Shown here: piece by piece, positions 27,548 to 36,036 of the stretch
How positions within the stretch are numbered: position 1 is the stretch's first letter
Layout of the letters: each line of letters begins with the position of its first letter
DNA from: Phenylobacterium conjunctum
Lineage (GTDB): Bacteria; Pseudomonadota; Alphaproteobacteria; Caulobacterales; Caulobacteraceae
DNA: 64,000 nt
Direction: 5' to 3'
Assembly (NCBI RefSeq): GCF_042679085.1
Contig: NZ_JBHTLQ010000019.1
Coordinates: 1-64,000, forward strand
Notes under the pieces: generated by a model
What the model saw: only the letters and a program-made list of their open reading frames with translations
The model's database searches: none
Told to the model about the DNA's origin: nothing
Translations under genes and position numbers: made by a program

Positions 27548-28186
27548 TCAGCGGCCCGTGTCGAGGAAGTCGCGCCCCACCGCGCCGTTGTCGGGCGCCG
27601 CGATCTCGACGATGCGGTCCTCGATGTCGTCAAACTCCAGGCCGAGCGCCCGGTTCATGATCGCGTGCATCACATAGAGGGTGGTGATGTAGGTCAGCTC
27701 CAGGATCTCCTCGTCGCTGAGGAAGGTCTTGAGCTTGTCCATCACCGGCTGGGGCGTGCGGCCATGCTGGCTGCTCAGGCAGTCGGCATAGGCCAGCACC
27801 GCCCGCTCGTTCTCGGTGTAGCAGTCGGCCACCTGCCAGTGGGGAATGGCGGCGATCCGCTCTTCGGACACGCCCAGGCCGCGCAGGGACTTGCAGTGCT
27901 GCGAGTAGCCGAACTGGGTCTCCATGGTCCAGCTGACCCGGGTCTGGCCGAGTTCGCGCAGCACCGGGTCCAACTTGCGCTTGGGATCGCGGTAGTAAGC
28001 GAAGCCCTGGACGGCGTGGTGCAGGGCGTCGGGGGAGCCCGCGAACACCGTCCACCAGTTCCCCGGCGTGCCCGTGGCGGTGCCCGGCTCGGCCACCGGA
28101 TCACGGTCGCCGAACAGCAGGTTGTACATCCGCAGGCCGGTGCCCTGGTCGACCTCGGCGCGGGGGATCTGGCGAAGGCGCGGCAT
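27548..28186 (-). CDS. Carboxymuconolactone decarboxylase/AhpD-like protein
   Basis: A 212-aa all-helical protein of the CMD/AhpD superfamily. The core ETQFGYSQHCKSLRGLGVSEE (near residues 90-110) aligns with the AhpD active site, but the first cysteine of the CxxC pair is serine here (S-Q-H-C), so AhpD-type disulfide chemistry is doubtful. Related proteins sit in many aromatic and lignin-related catabolic clusters with unclear roles. Its start is 3 nt after the VOC stop, so the two form an operon behind the operator at 28778. Confidence 0.8.
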   Translation of the reverse strand: MPRLRQIPRAEVDQGTGLRMYNLLFGDRDPVAEPGTATGTPGNWWTVFAGSPDALHHAVQGFAYYRDPKRKLDPVLRELGQTRVSWTMETQFGYSQHCKSLRGLGVSEERIAAIPHWQVADCYTENERAVLAYADCLSSQHGRTPQPVMDKLKTFLSDEEILELTYITTLYVMHAIMNRALGLEFDDIEDRIVEIAAPDNGAVGRDFLDTGR

Positions 28187-28189
28187 GGT

Positions 28190-28711
28190 TCAGACCTCCA
28201 CCGTCGCGCCCATCGGCGCGTGCTTGACGTCCGCCGGACCCAGCTCGCGGGTGTTGGCGGCGAACTCCAGCATGATGCCGTTGGGGTCGGTGAAATAGAC
28301 CGAGCGGACGAAGACGCCGTTGTGCATCTCGGCGGCGACGCCGGAGGCGCTATCGTCATGATTGACCACGATAGGCATATGGTCGACCCCCGCCGCCTCC
28401 AGGCGCTTCAGGCAGGCCGAAAGCTCACCCTCCGGCACATCGAAGGCCAGGTGGTTCATCGAGCCGACCGCGCTCTTGGAGTCCTGCGGGAACTTGCGCA
28501 CCGACGCGATGCCCGGCGCCGCGGCCGGGGTCTCCGGCCACCAGAAGAAGGCGACGGCGGCGCCGCCGGCGTCAAAGAAGAAGTGCTGGCCGCCGTCCGG
28601 CAGGGCGATGGTCTTGATGAGGGGCATGTCGAGCACCTCGGTGTAGAACTTCACCGTCTCCTGCATGTCCCGACAGACCAGGGCGATATGATTGATTCCG
28701 GTGGTGCGCAT
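28190..28711 (-). CDS. VOC-family (glyoxalase/dioxygenase-fold) metalloprotein
   Basis: A 173-aa protein with two beta-alpha-beta-beta-beta modules. GINHIALVCRDMQETVKFY (near 5-23) supplies the first metal-ligand histidine, SMNHLAFDV (near 82) the second, and YFTDPNGIMLEF (near 137-148) the glutamate. The family includes glyoxalases, extradiol dioxygenases and isomerases. The start MRTTGINH at 28711 was chosen over 28756 because GAGGA precedes it. First gene of the VOC-AhpD operon, divergent from the MarR regulator. Confidence 0.86.
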   Translation of the reverse strand: MRTTGINHIALVCRDMQETVKFYTEVLDMPLIKTIALPDGGQHFFFDAGGAAVAFFWWPETPAAAPGIASVRKFPQDSKSAVGSMNHLAFDVPEGELSACLKRLEAAGVDHMPIVVNHDDSASGVAAEMHNGVFVRSVYFTDPNGIMLEFAANTRELGPADVKHAPMGATVEV

Positions 28712-28777
28712 CGTGTCCTCATGGCCGGCAGCCGGGCGATCAGCTGTGGGCGGCAAATTACGGCCTCGCCCATTTTC

Positions 28778-28792
28778 GTCAACTAAACTGAT
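28778..28792. promoter_or_regulatory. Putative MarR operator in the VOC/marR divergent promoter
   Basis: GTCA-ACTAAAC-TGAT fits the RTCA-N7-TGAY palindrome found at three other sites. It lies between the divergent VOC operon (start 28711) and the MarR gene (start 28885), where it could control both and allow autoregulation. Confidence 0.5.
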
Positions 28793-28884
28793 AAAATTAC
28801 CCCTACGGACACCAATCTTGGCGCCATTGTCGGCGCGGGCGAAACTATGATTTGCCGCTTTTCCGATTCCAGGGACGTTCCCGC

Positions 28885-29340
28885 ATGCAAGGCGCTGAAA
28901 GCCTTATCGTTCCTTTGCTCCAGGCCTTCTTCTGGTTCGATGACGGGCTGCAGACATTTCTGCAATCGCGCGGCTGGGATGAGGTGACCCGCTCCCAGTC
29001 GATGATCATGGCCAATGTGGTGATCGGCGTGCACAAGCCCTCGGACATCGCCCGCAATCTGGGGATCAGCCGCCAAGCGGTGCACACCACGATCAACCAG
29101 ATGATCGCCATGGGCATGCTCGAACTGCGCGACGACAAGCACGACCAGCGGGCCAAGGTGGTGGTGGTCAGCGAGAAGGGCCGCGCCATGGGTCGGGACG
29201 CCGACCTGGCCATGGCGGCGATGAGCGCCGAGCTGCGCCGCCGGATCGGGTCGCGAAATGTCGATAATCTGATCAAGGCCTTCGCCCAGGACTGGGGAAC
29301 GCCGATGACCCACTGGCCCGCCAAAGGCGACGCGGACTGA
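28885..29340 (+). CDS. MarR-family transcriptional regulator
   Basis: A 151-aa winged-helix protein. The recognition region KPSDIARNLGISRQAVHTTINQM spans about residues 50-72 and the wing LELRDDKHDQRAKVVVVSEKGR about 77-98; the D-x-R-D-x-R wing signature of MarR proteins is loosely present. The flanking helices would form the dimer interface. The ATG at 28885 was preferred to a TTG at 28852 because the latter precedes the ribosome-binding stretch AGGGACG. It most likely represses the adjoining catabolic genes until a phenolic acid or CoA-thioester ligand binds. Confidence 0.85.
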   Translation: MQGAESLIVPLLQAFFWFDDGLQTFLQSRGWDEVTRSQSMIMANVVIGVHKPSDIARNLGISRQAVHTTINQMIAMGMLELRDDKHDQRAKVVVVSEKGRAMGRDADLAMAAMSAELRRRIGSRNVDNLIKAFAQDWGTPMTHWPAKGDAD

Positions 29341-29372
29341 TGGGCCATGACTGCGGCGACGTCGCCACGACC

Positions 29373-29387
29373 GTCATGGAAATTGAC
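29373..29387 (+). promoter_or_regulatory. Putative MarR operator, distal copy before TonB receptor
   Basis: GTCA-TGGAAAT-TGAC has perfect GTCA/TGAC arms. It lies 34 bp centre-to-centre from the next copy, close to three helical turns, which would put two bound dimers on the same face of the DNA. Confidence 0.6.
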
Positions 29388-29406
29388 ATAATTTTCCGCG
29401 AACATC

Positions 29407-29421
29407 GTCATTTAAATTGAC
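29407..29421 (+). promoter_or_regulatory. Putative MarR operator, proximal copy before TonB receptor
   Basis: GTCA-TTTAAAT-TGAC is the most symmetrical of the four copies and lies 72 bp before the TonB receptor start. Confidence 0.65.
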
Positions 29422-29492
29422 ATAGATCAACCTCCCGCCATCCTTGAGACAACAGCCCCAGGGCTGAAGGACACACTCGGGGAGGGACTGCC

Positions 29493-31685
29493 ATGCGCCT
29501 TTCGGCGAAACATCGACTGCTTGCGTCTGCGGGGGCATTGATCCTTGCAGCCACCGCCGCACCGGCCTGGGCCGCTGCGGATACGGACACCACCGTCGGC
29601 GAGGTGGTGGTCACCGCCCAGAAGCGCGAACAGAACCTGCAGGACGTGCCGGCCGCGGTCTCGGCCTTTGGCGAGAGCCAGCTCCAGGCCCAGTCGGTCG
29701 GCAGCCTGACCGACCTGTCGGCCAAGTCGCCGAATGTGGTGCTGGCCCCGGTGGGCGCCTACCCCTACGCCTCGGCCTTCTACATCCGCGGCCTAGGCTT
29801 CGCCGACGTGGAATCCACCTTCGAGCCCTCGGTCGGGGTCGAGTTGAACGGCGTCTACCTGGCCCGCAACAGCGGCGCCTTGCAGGACATGTTCGACATC
29901 GCCTCGGTTGAAATCCTGCGCGGGCCGCAAGGCACCCTCTATGGCCGCAACACCATCGGCGGCGTGGTCAGCGTCAAGACCAAGCGCGCCGCGCCGGGCC
30001 AGGCGTTCGGTGGCCAGGTCCAGGGCACGCTAGGCGACAATGGACGCCAGGAAGCCCGGGTCGGCCTGGATCTTCCGGTGCACGAGACGGTCGGCCTGCG
30101 CCTGTCGGGGCTCTACAAGTCCTACAAGGGCTATAACCACAACCTGACCACCGGCCGCCGGGAAGGCGACAATGAGGTGCTGTCCGGTCGCGCGACCCTG
30201 AGCTTTGAGCCCAATGACCAGTTCGACGCCACCCTGGTCGCCGACTTCGACCACGAGAAGGGCTCCGGCGCCTCGTTCCGCAACGCCTCCCTGCCCGGCC
30301 AGGTCTACTACAACCTGAGCCCGGACACCGGCTCACCGGTGTTCAGCGCCGCCCAGCGCGCCAAGGCCTCGGACGTCCGCAATGTCTATGGCAACACCCC
30401 GGTGGTGGCCAAGATCAACACCTGGGGCCTGGCCCTGACCATGAACTACGACACCGCGCTCGGGACCCTGACCTCGGTCACCGGCTACCGTGAGTTCGAG
30501 GACACGGTGCAGAGCGACTATGACGGCACCGCGGTGAACTTCTTCCTGGCCTTGCGCGAGCAGACCCACCAGCAGTTCAGCCAGGAACTGCGGCTGGGCG
30601 GCGAGGTCGGCAAGGTCACCTATGTGGTCGGCGCCTACTACCTCAATCAGAGCTATGACATCACCAACACCCAGAGCGGCCTGATCTACAGCGGCGCGCG
30701 GGTGGCCCAGGTGGCGAGCCAGGAAAACGCCGGCTGGGCGCTGTTCGGCCAGTTCGACTGGGCCGCGACCGAGAAGCTGACCCTGACCGCCGGCGGCCGC
30801 TACAGCTTTGAGGAAAAGGAGTTCCGCAACCGGCCCCTGTTCTTCCCGGCCTCGCGGACCTACAGTAGCGACTGGGACAACTTCTCCCCGAAGCTGGGCG
30901 CGAACTACAAGTTCAGCGACGACCTGATGGCCTACGCCTCCTGGTCGAAGGGCTTCCGCAGCGGCGGCTATAACGGCCGCGCGGCCTCCTACACCTCCGC
31001 CGGCCCGTACGGCGCAGAGACCGTCGACAGCATCGAGGCCGGCCTGAAGATCGACCTGCTGGAGCGGCGCGTGCGCCTGAACGGGGCGGTGTTCTCGGCC
31101 ACCTACAAGAACATGCAGACCGGGGCGCAGGGCCTGACCAGCAGCGGCGTCTACGAATCCATCGTGACCAACGCCGGCAAGGCCAAGATCGACGGCGCCG
31201 AGGCTGAGGCCATCTTGGCCCTGGGCGGCGGCTGGCGGGTCAATGCGAACCTGGCCTACCTGGACGCGCGGTTCGACAAGAACTTCACCGACCTGACCAG
31301 CGACGGGATCAACAACCCGACCAACAACGCTGACCTGCCGATGATCTATGCGCCGGAATGGTCGGGGAGCTTCGGGGTCACCTACGAAACTGAAACCCCG
31401 TACGGCCAGCTCACCGCCAACGCCAACGCCGTCTACACTGACGACATGTACACCAGCGGCGGGGTCATCAACCGGACCTCGAACGTCCAGGTCCGTCCGG
31501 CCAACACCCTCTATGACGCCACCCTCAGCCTCAGCAATGACGCCGGCTGGCGGATCGCGGTGTGGGGCAAGAACCTGACCGACGAGGATGTGATCAACAA
31601 CACCTTCGGCCTGGGCGCCCTGGGCGAGCTGCGGATCTATCAGCCGCCGCGCACCTACGGCGTGGAGTTCGGCTACAAATTCTAG
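29493..31685 (+). CDS. TonB-dependent outer-membrane receptor
   Basis: A 730-aa outer-membrane protein. The signal peptide ends in PAWAA near residue 30, and a TonB box follows (TVGEVVVTAQKR, near 36-47). The plug domain spans about 50-165 (ILRGPQGTLYGRNTIGGVVSVKTK), then a 22-strand barrel ends in the terminal aromatic strand YGVEFGYKF. It imports a large or scarce compound using energy from TonB. There are no siderophore genes nearby. The two MarR-type operators upstream suggest uptake of the substrate degraded by the neighbouring acyl-CoA ligase, VOC and AhpD-like proteins. Confidence 0.93.
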   Translation: MRLSAKHRLLASAGALILAATAAPAWAAADTDTTVGEVVVTAQKREQNLQDVPAAVSAFGESQLQAQSVGSLTDLSAKSPNVVLAPVGAYPYASAFYIRGLGFADVESTFEPSVGVELNGVYLARNSGALQDMFDIASVEILRGPQGTLYGRNTIGGVVSVKTKRAAPGQAFGGQVQGTLGDNGRQEARVGLDLPVHETVGLRLSGLYKSYKGYNHNLTTGRREGDNEVLSGRATLSFEPNDQFDATLVADFDHEKGSGASFRNASLPGQVYYNLSPDTGSPVFSAAQRAKASDVRNVYGNTPVVAKINTWGLALTMNYDTALGTLTSVTGYREFEDTVQSDYDGTAVNFFLALREQTHQQFSQELRLGGEVGKVTYVVGAYYLNQSYDITNTQSGLIYSGARVAQVASQENAGWALFGQFDWAATEKLTLTAGGRYSFEEKEFRNRPLFFPASRTYSSDWDNFSPKLGANYKFSDDLMAYASWSKGFRSGGYNGRAASYTSAGPYGAETVDSIEAGLKIDLLERRVRLNGAVFSATYKNMQTGAQGLTSSGVYESIVTNAGKAKIDGAEAEAILALGGGWRVNANLAYLDARFDKNFTDLTSDGINNPTNNADLPMIYAPEWSGSFGVTYETETPYGQLTANANAVYTDDMYTSGGVINRTSNVQVRPANTLYDATLSLSNDAGWRIAVWGKNLTDEDVINNTFGLGALGELRIYQPPRTYGVEFGYKF

Positions 31686-31714
31686 CCGAGGCCTTGGCCT
31701 GGAGAGCGAGGAAC

Positions 31715-31743
31715 ACCCCCGGCGTCCGCGCCGGGGGTTTTTC
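31715..31743 (+). terminator. Intrinsic terminator after TonB receptor
   Basis: A stem ACCCCCGGCG pairs with CGCCGGGGGT around a short loop and is followed directly by a run of T. It lies 30 nt after the receptor stop. Confidence 0.85.
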
Positions 31744-31810
31744 TTCGGGGCGACCGCCGAAGCGCAAATCTCAATTGACGTCAGGCCTGGCCTGGGAAAC
31801 AGGCTAGCCC

Positions 31811-32335
31811 ATGGCAAATCTCGTTCTCACGGTCATGGGCAGTGATCGCCCCGGCCTCACCCAGGCGCTGTCCAGCGCGGTGCTCTCCGCGGGCGGCAAC
31901 TGGCTTGAAAGTCACCTGAGCCAGCTGGCCGGTCTCTATGTCGGCTCGACCCTGGTCGAGATCGACGAGGCCAAGGTCGAGGCCTTGCTGGAAGCTGTCC
32001 GCGCCGTCGACGCCGAGGGTCTGGACGTGCGGATCGCGCCGGCGTCCCAGCGGGCCGGAGGCCTGGGGGACGCGGTGGGCTTCAATCTGGTGGGTCAGGA
32101 CCGGCCGGGCATCGTCCACCAGGTCACGGCGACCTTGGCGCGCCTGGGCGTCAATATCGAGACCTTCAAGTCGTTCCTGACCCCTGAGCCCCACTCGGGC
32201 GCCCAGCTGTTCCACATCGACGCGCGCCTGCGCCTGCCCGCGGGCATGAGCTCGGCGGCGGTTCAGGCTGAGCTGGAAGCGATCTCCGGCGAGATCATGG
32301 TCGACGTGGCCCTGTCGCCGCTCGACGCCGCCTGA
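31811..32335 (+). CDS. ACT-domain protein (GcvR-like)
   Basis: A 174-aa cytoplasmic protein with two ACT domains. The first (residues about 4-75) opens with LVLTVMGSDRPGLTQALSSAV; the second (about 90-165) opens with FNLVGQDRPGIVHQVTATLARLGVNIETF. The tandem arrangement matches the glycine-cleavage regulator GcvR and its many uncharacterised relatives, which bind small metabolites, often amino acids. No gcvA or gcvTHP gene is present, so a role in glycine cleavage cannot be claimed. Confidence 0.82.
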   Translation: MANLVLTVMGSDRPGLTQALSSAVLSAGGNWLESHLSQLAGLYVGSTLVEIDEAKVEALLEAVRAVDAEGLDVRIAPASQRAGGLGDAVGFNLVGQDRPGIVHQVTATLARLGVNIETFKSFLTPEPHSGAQLFHIDARLRLPAGMSSAAVQAELEAISGEIMVDVALSPLDAA

Positions 32336-32353
32336 GCGGCGTTAGCGCAGACC

Positions 32354-33202
32354 TCAGATCACGTAGTCGAAGTCGGCTTCCGACAGGGTGTGGTCCATGC
32401 TGCGGGCCGGCTCGTCGCAGGTGGGGCAGTTGACGATGCGCGCCGGCACGCCCGCGGCGGTGCAGCCGGCGGGCACCGGCTTCAGCACCACCGAGCCCGA
32501 GGCCACCTTGGCGTTGTCGCCGATATGGATATTGCCGAGCACCTTGGCGCCGGCGCCCAGCAGGACGCCCTTGCCGATCTTGGGGTGGCGGTCGCCGCGC
32601 TCCGCGCCCGTGCCGCCCAGGGTCACGCCCTGCAGCAGGGAGCAGTCATCGCCGATCACCGCGGTCTCGCCGATGACGATGCCGGTGCCGTGGTCGATGA
32701 AAACGCCCGAGCCGATGCGGGTGGCCGGGTGGATATCCACCTGGAAGACTTCAGAGACTCGGCTCTGCAGATAGAAGGCCATGGTCTCGCGGCCCTCGCC
32801 CCACAGCCAGTGGGCCACGCGCTGGGCCTGGAGGGCCAGGAAGCCCTTGAAGAACAGGAAGGGCTGGACATAGCCCTTGCAGGCGGGGTCGCGCTCAAAC
32901 ACCGCCTTCAGGTCGGCCTCGGCGATAGCGACCAGGTTCGGATTGGCGCGATAGGCCTGTTCAGCGATCTCGCGCAGGCTCATGGCCCGCAGCTCCTGGT
33001 CGCCCAGCTTGCGCGCCAGCTGATAGGACAGGGCCGCGCCCAGATGCTCGTGCGCCAGGACGACAGCGTTCAACAGGGAGCCGAGACCGGGCTCGGTCTT
33101 GGCGGCGCGCTCGGCCTCATTGCGCAGAGCCGCCCAAACCGGCGGCGGCGTGCTCGGGTCGATGACTTCCAGGCGCTGGCTCACGAGCTCCTCCCGTCCC
33201 AT
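32354..33202 (-). CDS. cysE: Serine O-acetyltransferase
   Basis: A 282-aa enzyme that acetylates L-serine with acetyl-CoA, the first step of cysteine synthesis. The helical N-terminal domain spans about residues 15-150. The left-handed beta-helix follows, with the catalytic Asp/His pairs in VDIHPATRIG and GVFIDHGTGIVIGE, and GVTLGGTG at the acyl-CoA site. Length matches the CysE family. The ATG at 33202 was preferred over the GTG at 33205 because GGAGGG stands 6 nt upstream. It lies 11 nt after the Nudix gene in the same direction. Confidence 0.95.
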   Translation of the reverse strand: MGREELVSQRLEVIDPSTPPPVWAALRNEAERAAKTEPGLGSLLNAVVLAHEHLGAALSYQLARKLGDQELRAMSLREIAEQAYRANPNLVAIAEADLKAVFERDPACKGYVQPFLFFKGFLALQAQRVAHWLWGEGRETMAFYLQSRVSEVFQVDIHPATRIGSGVFIDHGTGIVIGETAVIGDDCSLLQGVTLGGTGAERGDRHPKIGKGVLLGAGAKVLGNIHIGDNAKVASGSVVLKPVPAGCTAAGVPARIVNCPTCDEPARSMDHTLSEADFDYVI

Positions 33203-33213
33203 CACAATCCCTC

Positions 33214-33828
33214 CTACCCTAGCATGGCCTTGGCCAGGTTGCGCGGCAAACCGCCTTCCCTGGCCATATGGTAGGCCTTGAGCAGCATCGCCACCGTCAG
33301 CATGTCAGAAATCCAACCGGCCATGGCGGCGTCCAGCGCCTCGCGAAACGGAACCCGGACACGGGCGATGTCCTCGGTCCCATCGCCCTCCGGCGCCTCC
33401 TCTACCTGGCTGAGCCCGGTGGCGAGATAGCCGATGGCCAGTTCGTCGGTGACGGAATTGGACAGCTGGACCCGCAGGATCTCCTGCCAGTCGGCGGCGG
33501 CCAGCCCGGTTTCCTCCAGCAGTTCGCGCTGGGCGCCGACCAGCAGGTCCTCGTCCAGCGGGCAGCCGCCTTCCGGGATCTCCCAGCTGTAGTCGCCGAA
33601 GGGCAGCCGGTTCTGGCCCACCAGCACCGTGGTTCCATCCTCATGCAGCGGCAGGATCGCCATCGCCCGGTTCTTGAAGCCCACAAGCCCATAGAGGGCG
33701 GGCCGCCCGGTCGGCGCCACGGCGTCGAACTCGGTCACCGAGATCCAGGGATTGTCGTAGATCGCGCGAGGCTCCCCCCGCGTCCAGGGCTGGCCATGCC
33801 GGGTGAGCCAGGCCGGTTTTGTCGACAT
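33214..33828 (-). CDS. Nudix hydrolase (ADP-ribose pyrophosphatase-like)
   Basis: A 204-aa enzyme with a complete Nudix box near residues 88-110: G-x5-E-x7-REL-x-EE-x-GL, within GGCPLDEDLLVGAQRELLEE. It would hydrolyse a nucleoside diphosphate linked to another group, most likely ADP-ribose or a related sugar nucleotide judging by the EIPEGGC segment. The ATG at 33828 was chosen; the TTG two codons earlier sits closer to AAGGGA. It probably forms a transcript with cysE. Confidence 0.9.
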   Translation of the reverse strand: MSTKPAWLTRHGQPWTRGEPRAIYDNPWISVTEFDAVAPTGRPALYGLVGFKNRAMAILPLHEDGTTVLVGQNRLPFGDYSWEIPEGGCPLDEDLLVGAQRELLEETGLAAADWQEILRVQLSNSVTDELAIGYLATGLSQVEEAPEGDGTEDIARVRVPFREALDAAMAGWISDMLTVAMLLKAYHMAREGGLPRNLAKAMLG

Positions 33829-33908
33829 CTGCAAATCCCTTCGCCTTGCGGAAGCCGCGGCCGGGCCCCAAGAGAACAGCGCACCAGTCCTGATAGCGAG
33901 ACGCCGCC

Positions 33909-34520
33909 ATGATTCCCAACCTGCCGCCTGCGCCCGCCTTTGGTGAGCCGTTGGAGATCGCGGCGTGGCCGGAGGTTCTGGCCTTTCTCGCCCGGCGCCG
34001 CTCGGCCTCGGCCCTGACCCTCGTTGAGCCGGCGCCCGACCGGGCGACCCTTGAGGCGCTGTTGGCGCTCGCCGCCCGGGTTCCGGACCACGGCAAGCTG
34101 GCCCCCTGGCGTTTCGTGGTGCTGGAAAGCGGCCCCAAGGCCGCCCTTGCGGCGCGGCTGGAGGCCCTGGCCCAAGCCCGCGGCGACACCCGCGCGGCGG
34201 CCAAGCTGGGCAAGCTGAAGAGCCCTCCCCTGGGTGTAGCCGTGGTGGCGAGCCCGGTGGCGGGCGAGATTCCTGAGTGGGAACAGCTGCTGTCAGCCGG
34301 CGCGGTGTGCACCACCCTGCTCTACGCGGCCCAGGCCCTGGGCTATGGCGCCAACTGGATCACCGACTGGTACGCCTATGATCCGGAGGCCTGCGCCCTG
34401 CTCGGCCTGTCGCCGCAGGAGCGGGTCGCCGGCTACATTTTCCTGGGAACGGCGCGCGAGGCCCCGTTGGAGCGGGAGCGCCCTGCCCTGGCCCCGCTAG
34501 TCTCCGACTGGACGCCTTGA
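33909..34520 (+). CDS. Nitroreductase-family flavoprotein
   Basis: A 203-aa FMN-dependent NAD(P)H oxidoreductase. The FMN-contacting RRRSASAL segment lies near residue 30, LLALAARVPDHGKLAPWRFVVLE near 52-75, and LSPQERVAGYIFLG near the C-terminus. It resembles the compact YdjA type of nitroreductase. The physiological substrate is unknown; quinones or nitro-aromatics are common for the family. It is divergent from the Nudix gene. Confidence 0.9.
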   Translation: MIPNLPPAPAFGEPLEIAAWPEVLAFLARRRSASALTLVEPAPDRATLEALLALAARVPDHGKLAPWRFVVLESGPKAALAARLEALAQARGDTRAAAKLGKLKSPPLGVAVVASPVAGEIPEWEQLLSAGAVCTTLLYAAQALGYGANWITDWYAYDPEACALLGLSPQERVAGYIFLGTAREAPLERERPALAPLVSDWTP

Positions 34521-34715
34521 GCGGCGCCAGACACACGAAGGCCGGACAGCGTCGCCGCCGCCCGGCCTAATAGTGACACGCCCGAGGAGAGTTGGGCCTT
34601 GAGACCTTAGCCCATTTCATAGAGGTCGGCTAGTCGACACCTCCGCAGGCGCGACTCTCGGGCGCAGGTCTCTTCCCCCCCCCCCCCCACGGCCACCACA
34701 AGCTTGGCCACGGAC
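34521..34715. other. Intergenic stretch with a 14-base poly-C tract
   Basis: Noncoding DNA between the converging nitroreductase and globin genes. It contains a run of 14 C (34675-34688) and an imperfect hairpin (AGGCCGG at 34539-34545 with CCGGCCT at 34562-34568) that lacks a T tract and could weakly end the nitroreductase transcript. No gene was recognised here. Confidence 0.6.
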
Positions 34716-35156
34716 CTAGCCGGCGCGTCGCCCGCCCGGCAGTTCGCCGCGGCTGGCGGCTATGCCGAACTGCAGGCTCCGGGCGATCATCTCCGCCTTC
34801 TCGACGAACAGAGCCGCCGCGGGCGGCGGGCAGATCTCCGTCACCGTCTGCCGGAACAGGCCGAGCCAGATCTGGAAATGTTCGGGTTCGGCCCGCGGCA
34901 GGGCGACGTGAACCGTCATGGGCGTGCCCTTGAACCGTCCGGTCATCAGCAGGACCGAGGACCAGAAGTCCGCGAGCTTGGCCAGGTGAGCGTCCCAGTG
35001 ATCCCCGATGGCGCCATTGAAGATCGGGCCAAGTTCAGGGTCCGCGCGGACCCGGGCGTAGAAGGCGTCCACCACCTGGCGGCACATGGCTTCGGTGACC
35101 CCGACGCTCGCGCCTGGCGCCAGGCGCTGGCGTCGATCAGATACGGGTGTGGTCAT
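34716..35156 (-). CDS. Group III truncated hemoglobin
   Basis: A 146-aa 2-over-2 globin. The proximal heme ligand is His93 in PEHFQIWLGLF, the HxxxW pattern typical of group III (trHbP) globins, and the distal side contains FYARVRADPELGPIFN (about 32-47). Such globins bind nitric oxide, peroxide or oxygen and are linked to nitrosative stress in Campylobacter. The start MTTPVSDRR at 35156 is preferred. It lies 10 nt after the alternative oxidase stop on the same strand, so the two form an operon, with an NsrR-type regulator divergent from it. Confidence 0.88.
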   Translation of the reverse strand: MTTPVSDRRQRLAPGASVGVTEAMCRQVVDAFYARVRADPELGPIFNGAIGDHWDAHLAKLADFWSSVLLMTGRFKGTPMTVHVALPRAEPEHFQIWLGLFRQTVTEICPPPAAALFVEKAEMIARSLQFGIAASRGELPGGRRAG

Positions 35157-35166
35157 CACGCCGCCC

Positions 35167-35892
35167 TCAGGCCGCCGCCTTCCAGTTCGGGACCAGCTCC
35201 ACATGGGTCGGGCAGGCGGCGATGGGGCCTTGCGGCAGGCCGGCCAGAGCGTTGGCGAAGCCGTGATTGACGTCGCGGTGATGGGCCTCGTCGGCGCGCA
35301 CCACCAGCACCACGTCGCGCAGGGTCGCGGTCGCCGGCAGGTTCCAGTAGCGGATGGCGATCTGCGGCGCCGGCACGTTCTCGGACCGGCCCTCGTCGAT
35401 TTCAGCGAGGTAGTGGGTGTAGCTGATCACCGCCTCCTCCTCGAAATAGCCCACCAGCCGGTGCGCGGTCTTGGGCGCCAGCAAGTAGAGCCCGAAGAAG
35501 AAGACGTAGAACAGCCACTGGGCGGCGATCACCATGAAGCGTTCGAAGGCGGTCGGCTTGCAGACCTCGATGAAGGTCATCAGGTGCATCCGCTCGTTCT
35601 CGGCCTCGTCCATCAAGGTGCGGATCCAGCCGCGGTCATCCTCCATCCGGCGCAGGCACTTCAGGTGGTTCAAGGTCGCCCCGACCATGCCCGGCACCGC
35701 CGCGACGGTCTCCAGCACCACCGCGCGGTGGCCGTAGCGCTTGGCGAAGAAGGTGTCGGCGAACAGGCGCAGGAACTTGGTGACGCCAAGGGCGAAACGG
35801 TCAGAGCCGTTGGTCGCGGGGAAGTGCACGCCGAGCGCGGTGGCGGGACCTTGGGCTTGGGGGTTGGCGGCGTCGTAAGCAGCGGCGGACAT
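35167..35892 (-). CDS. aox: Alternative oxidase (di-iron quinol oxidase)
   Basis: A 241-aa monotopic inner-membrane enzyme that oxidises ubiquinol and reduces oxygen to water without pumping protons. All di-iron ligands are visible: Glu61 (LETVAAVPG), Glu100 and His103 (NERMH), Glu151-153 (EEEAVISYTHY), and Glu202 and His205 (RADEAHHRDVNH). It is shorter at the N-terminus than mitochondrial enzymes, as expected for bacteria. Alternative oxidase resists nitric oxide and cyanide, and in Vibrio fischeri the gene is controlled by NsrR. Its partner globin and divergent Rrf2/NsrR-type gene here point to the same logic. Confidence 0.95.
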   Translation of the reverse strand: MSAAAYDAANPQAQGPATALGVHFPATNGSDRFALGVTKFLRLFADTFFAKRYGHRAVVLETVAAVPGMVGATLNHLKCLRRMEDDRGWIRTLMDEAENERMHLMTFIEVCKPTAFERFMVIAAQWLFYVFFFGLYLLAPKTAHRLVGYFEEEAVISYTHYLAEIDEGRSENVPAPQIAIRYWNLPATATLRDVVLVVRADEAHHRDVNHGFANALAGLPQGPIAACPTHVELVPNWKAAA

Positions 35893-35940
35893 CGTCCTGA
35901 ACTCCTGCGTCAGCCCCCCGGGCCACGGGCTCGGGTTCTA

Positions 35941-35963
35941 AAGCTGTAACGCATATGCAGCTT
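35941..35963. promoter_or_regulatory. NsrR-like operator between aox and the Rrf2 gene
   Basis: A 23-bp inverted repeat with arms AAGCTGTAACG and ATATGCAGCTT around one central base. This is the 11-1-11 layout of known NsrR sites, whose half-site is AAGATGCATTT; the left and right arms here differ from AAGATGCAT by two and one bases. It lies 49 bp before aox and 74 bp before the divergent regulator, fitting control of both. Confidence 0.72.
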
Positions 35964-36036
35964 TATCGACGGGGTCCCGGCCGCACCTTGATCCAGATCA
36001 TGTCCCAAGACCGGTCGGGCCTTGAGGGTGGCGGCG

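Noticed and set aside
31771..31779. TCAATTGAC resembling the MarR operator, downstream of the TonB receptor
   Set aside because: The required left arm GTCA is missing at the 7-base spacing, and it lies after a terminator rather than in a sensible promoter position relative to the other four copies.
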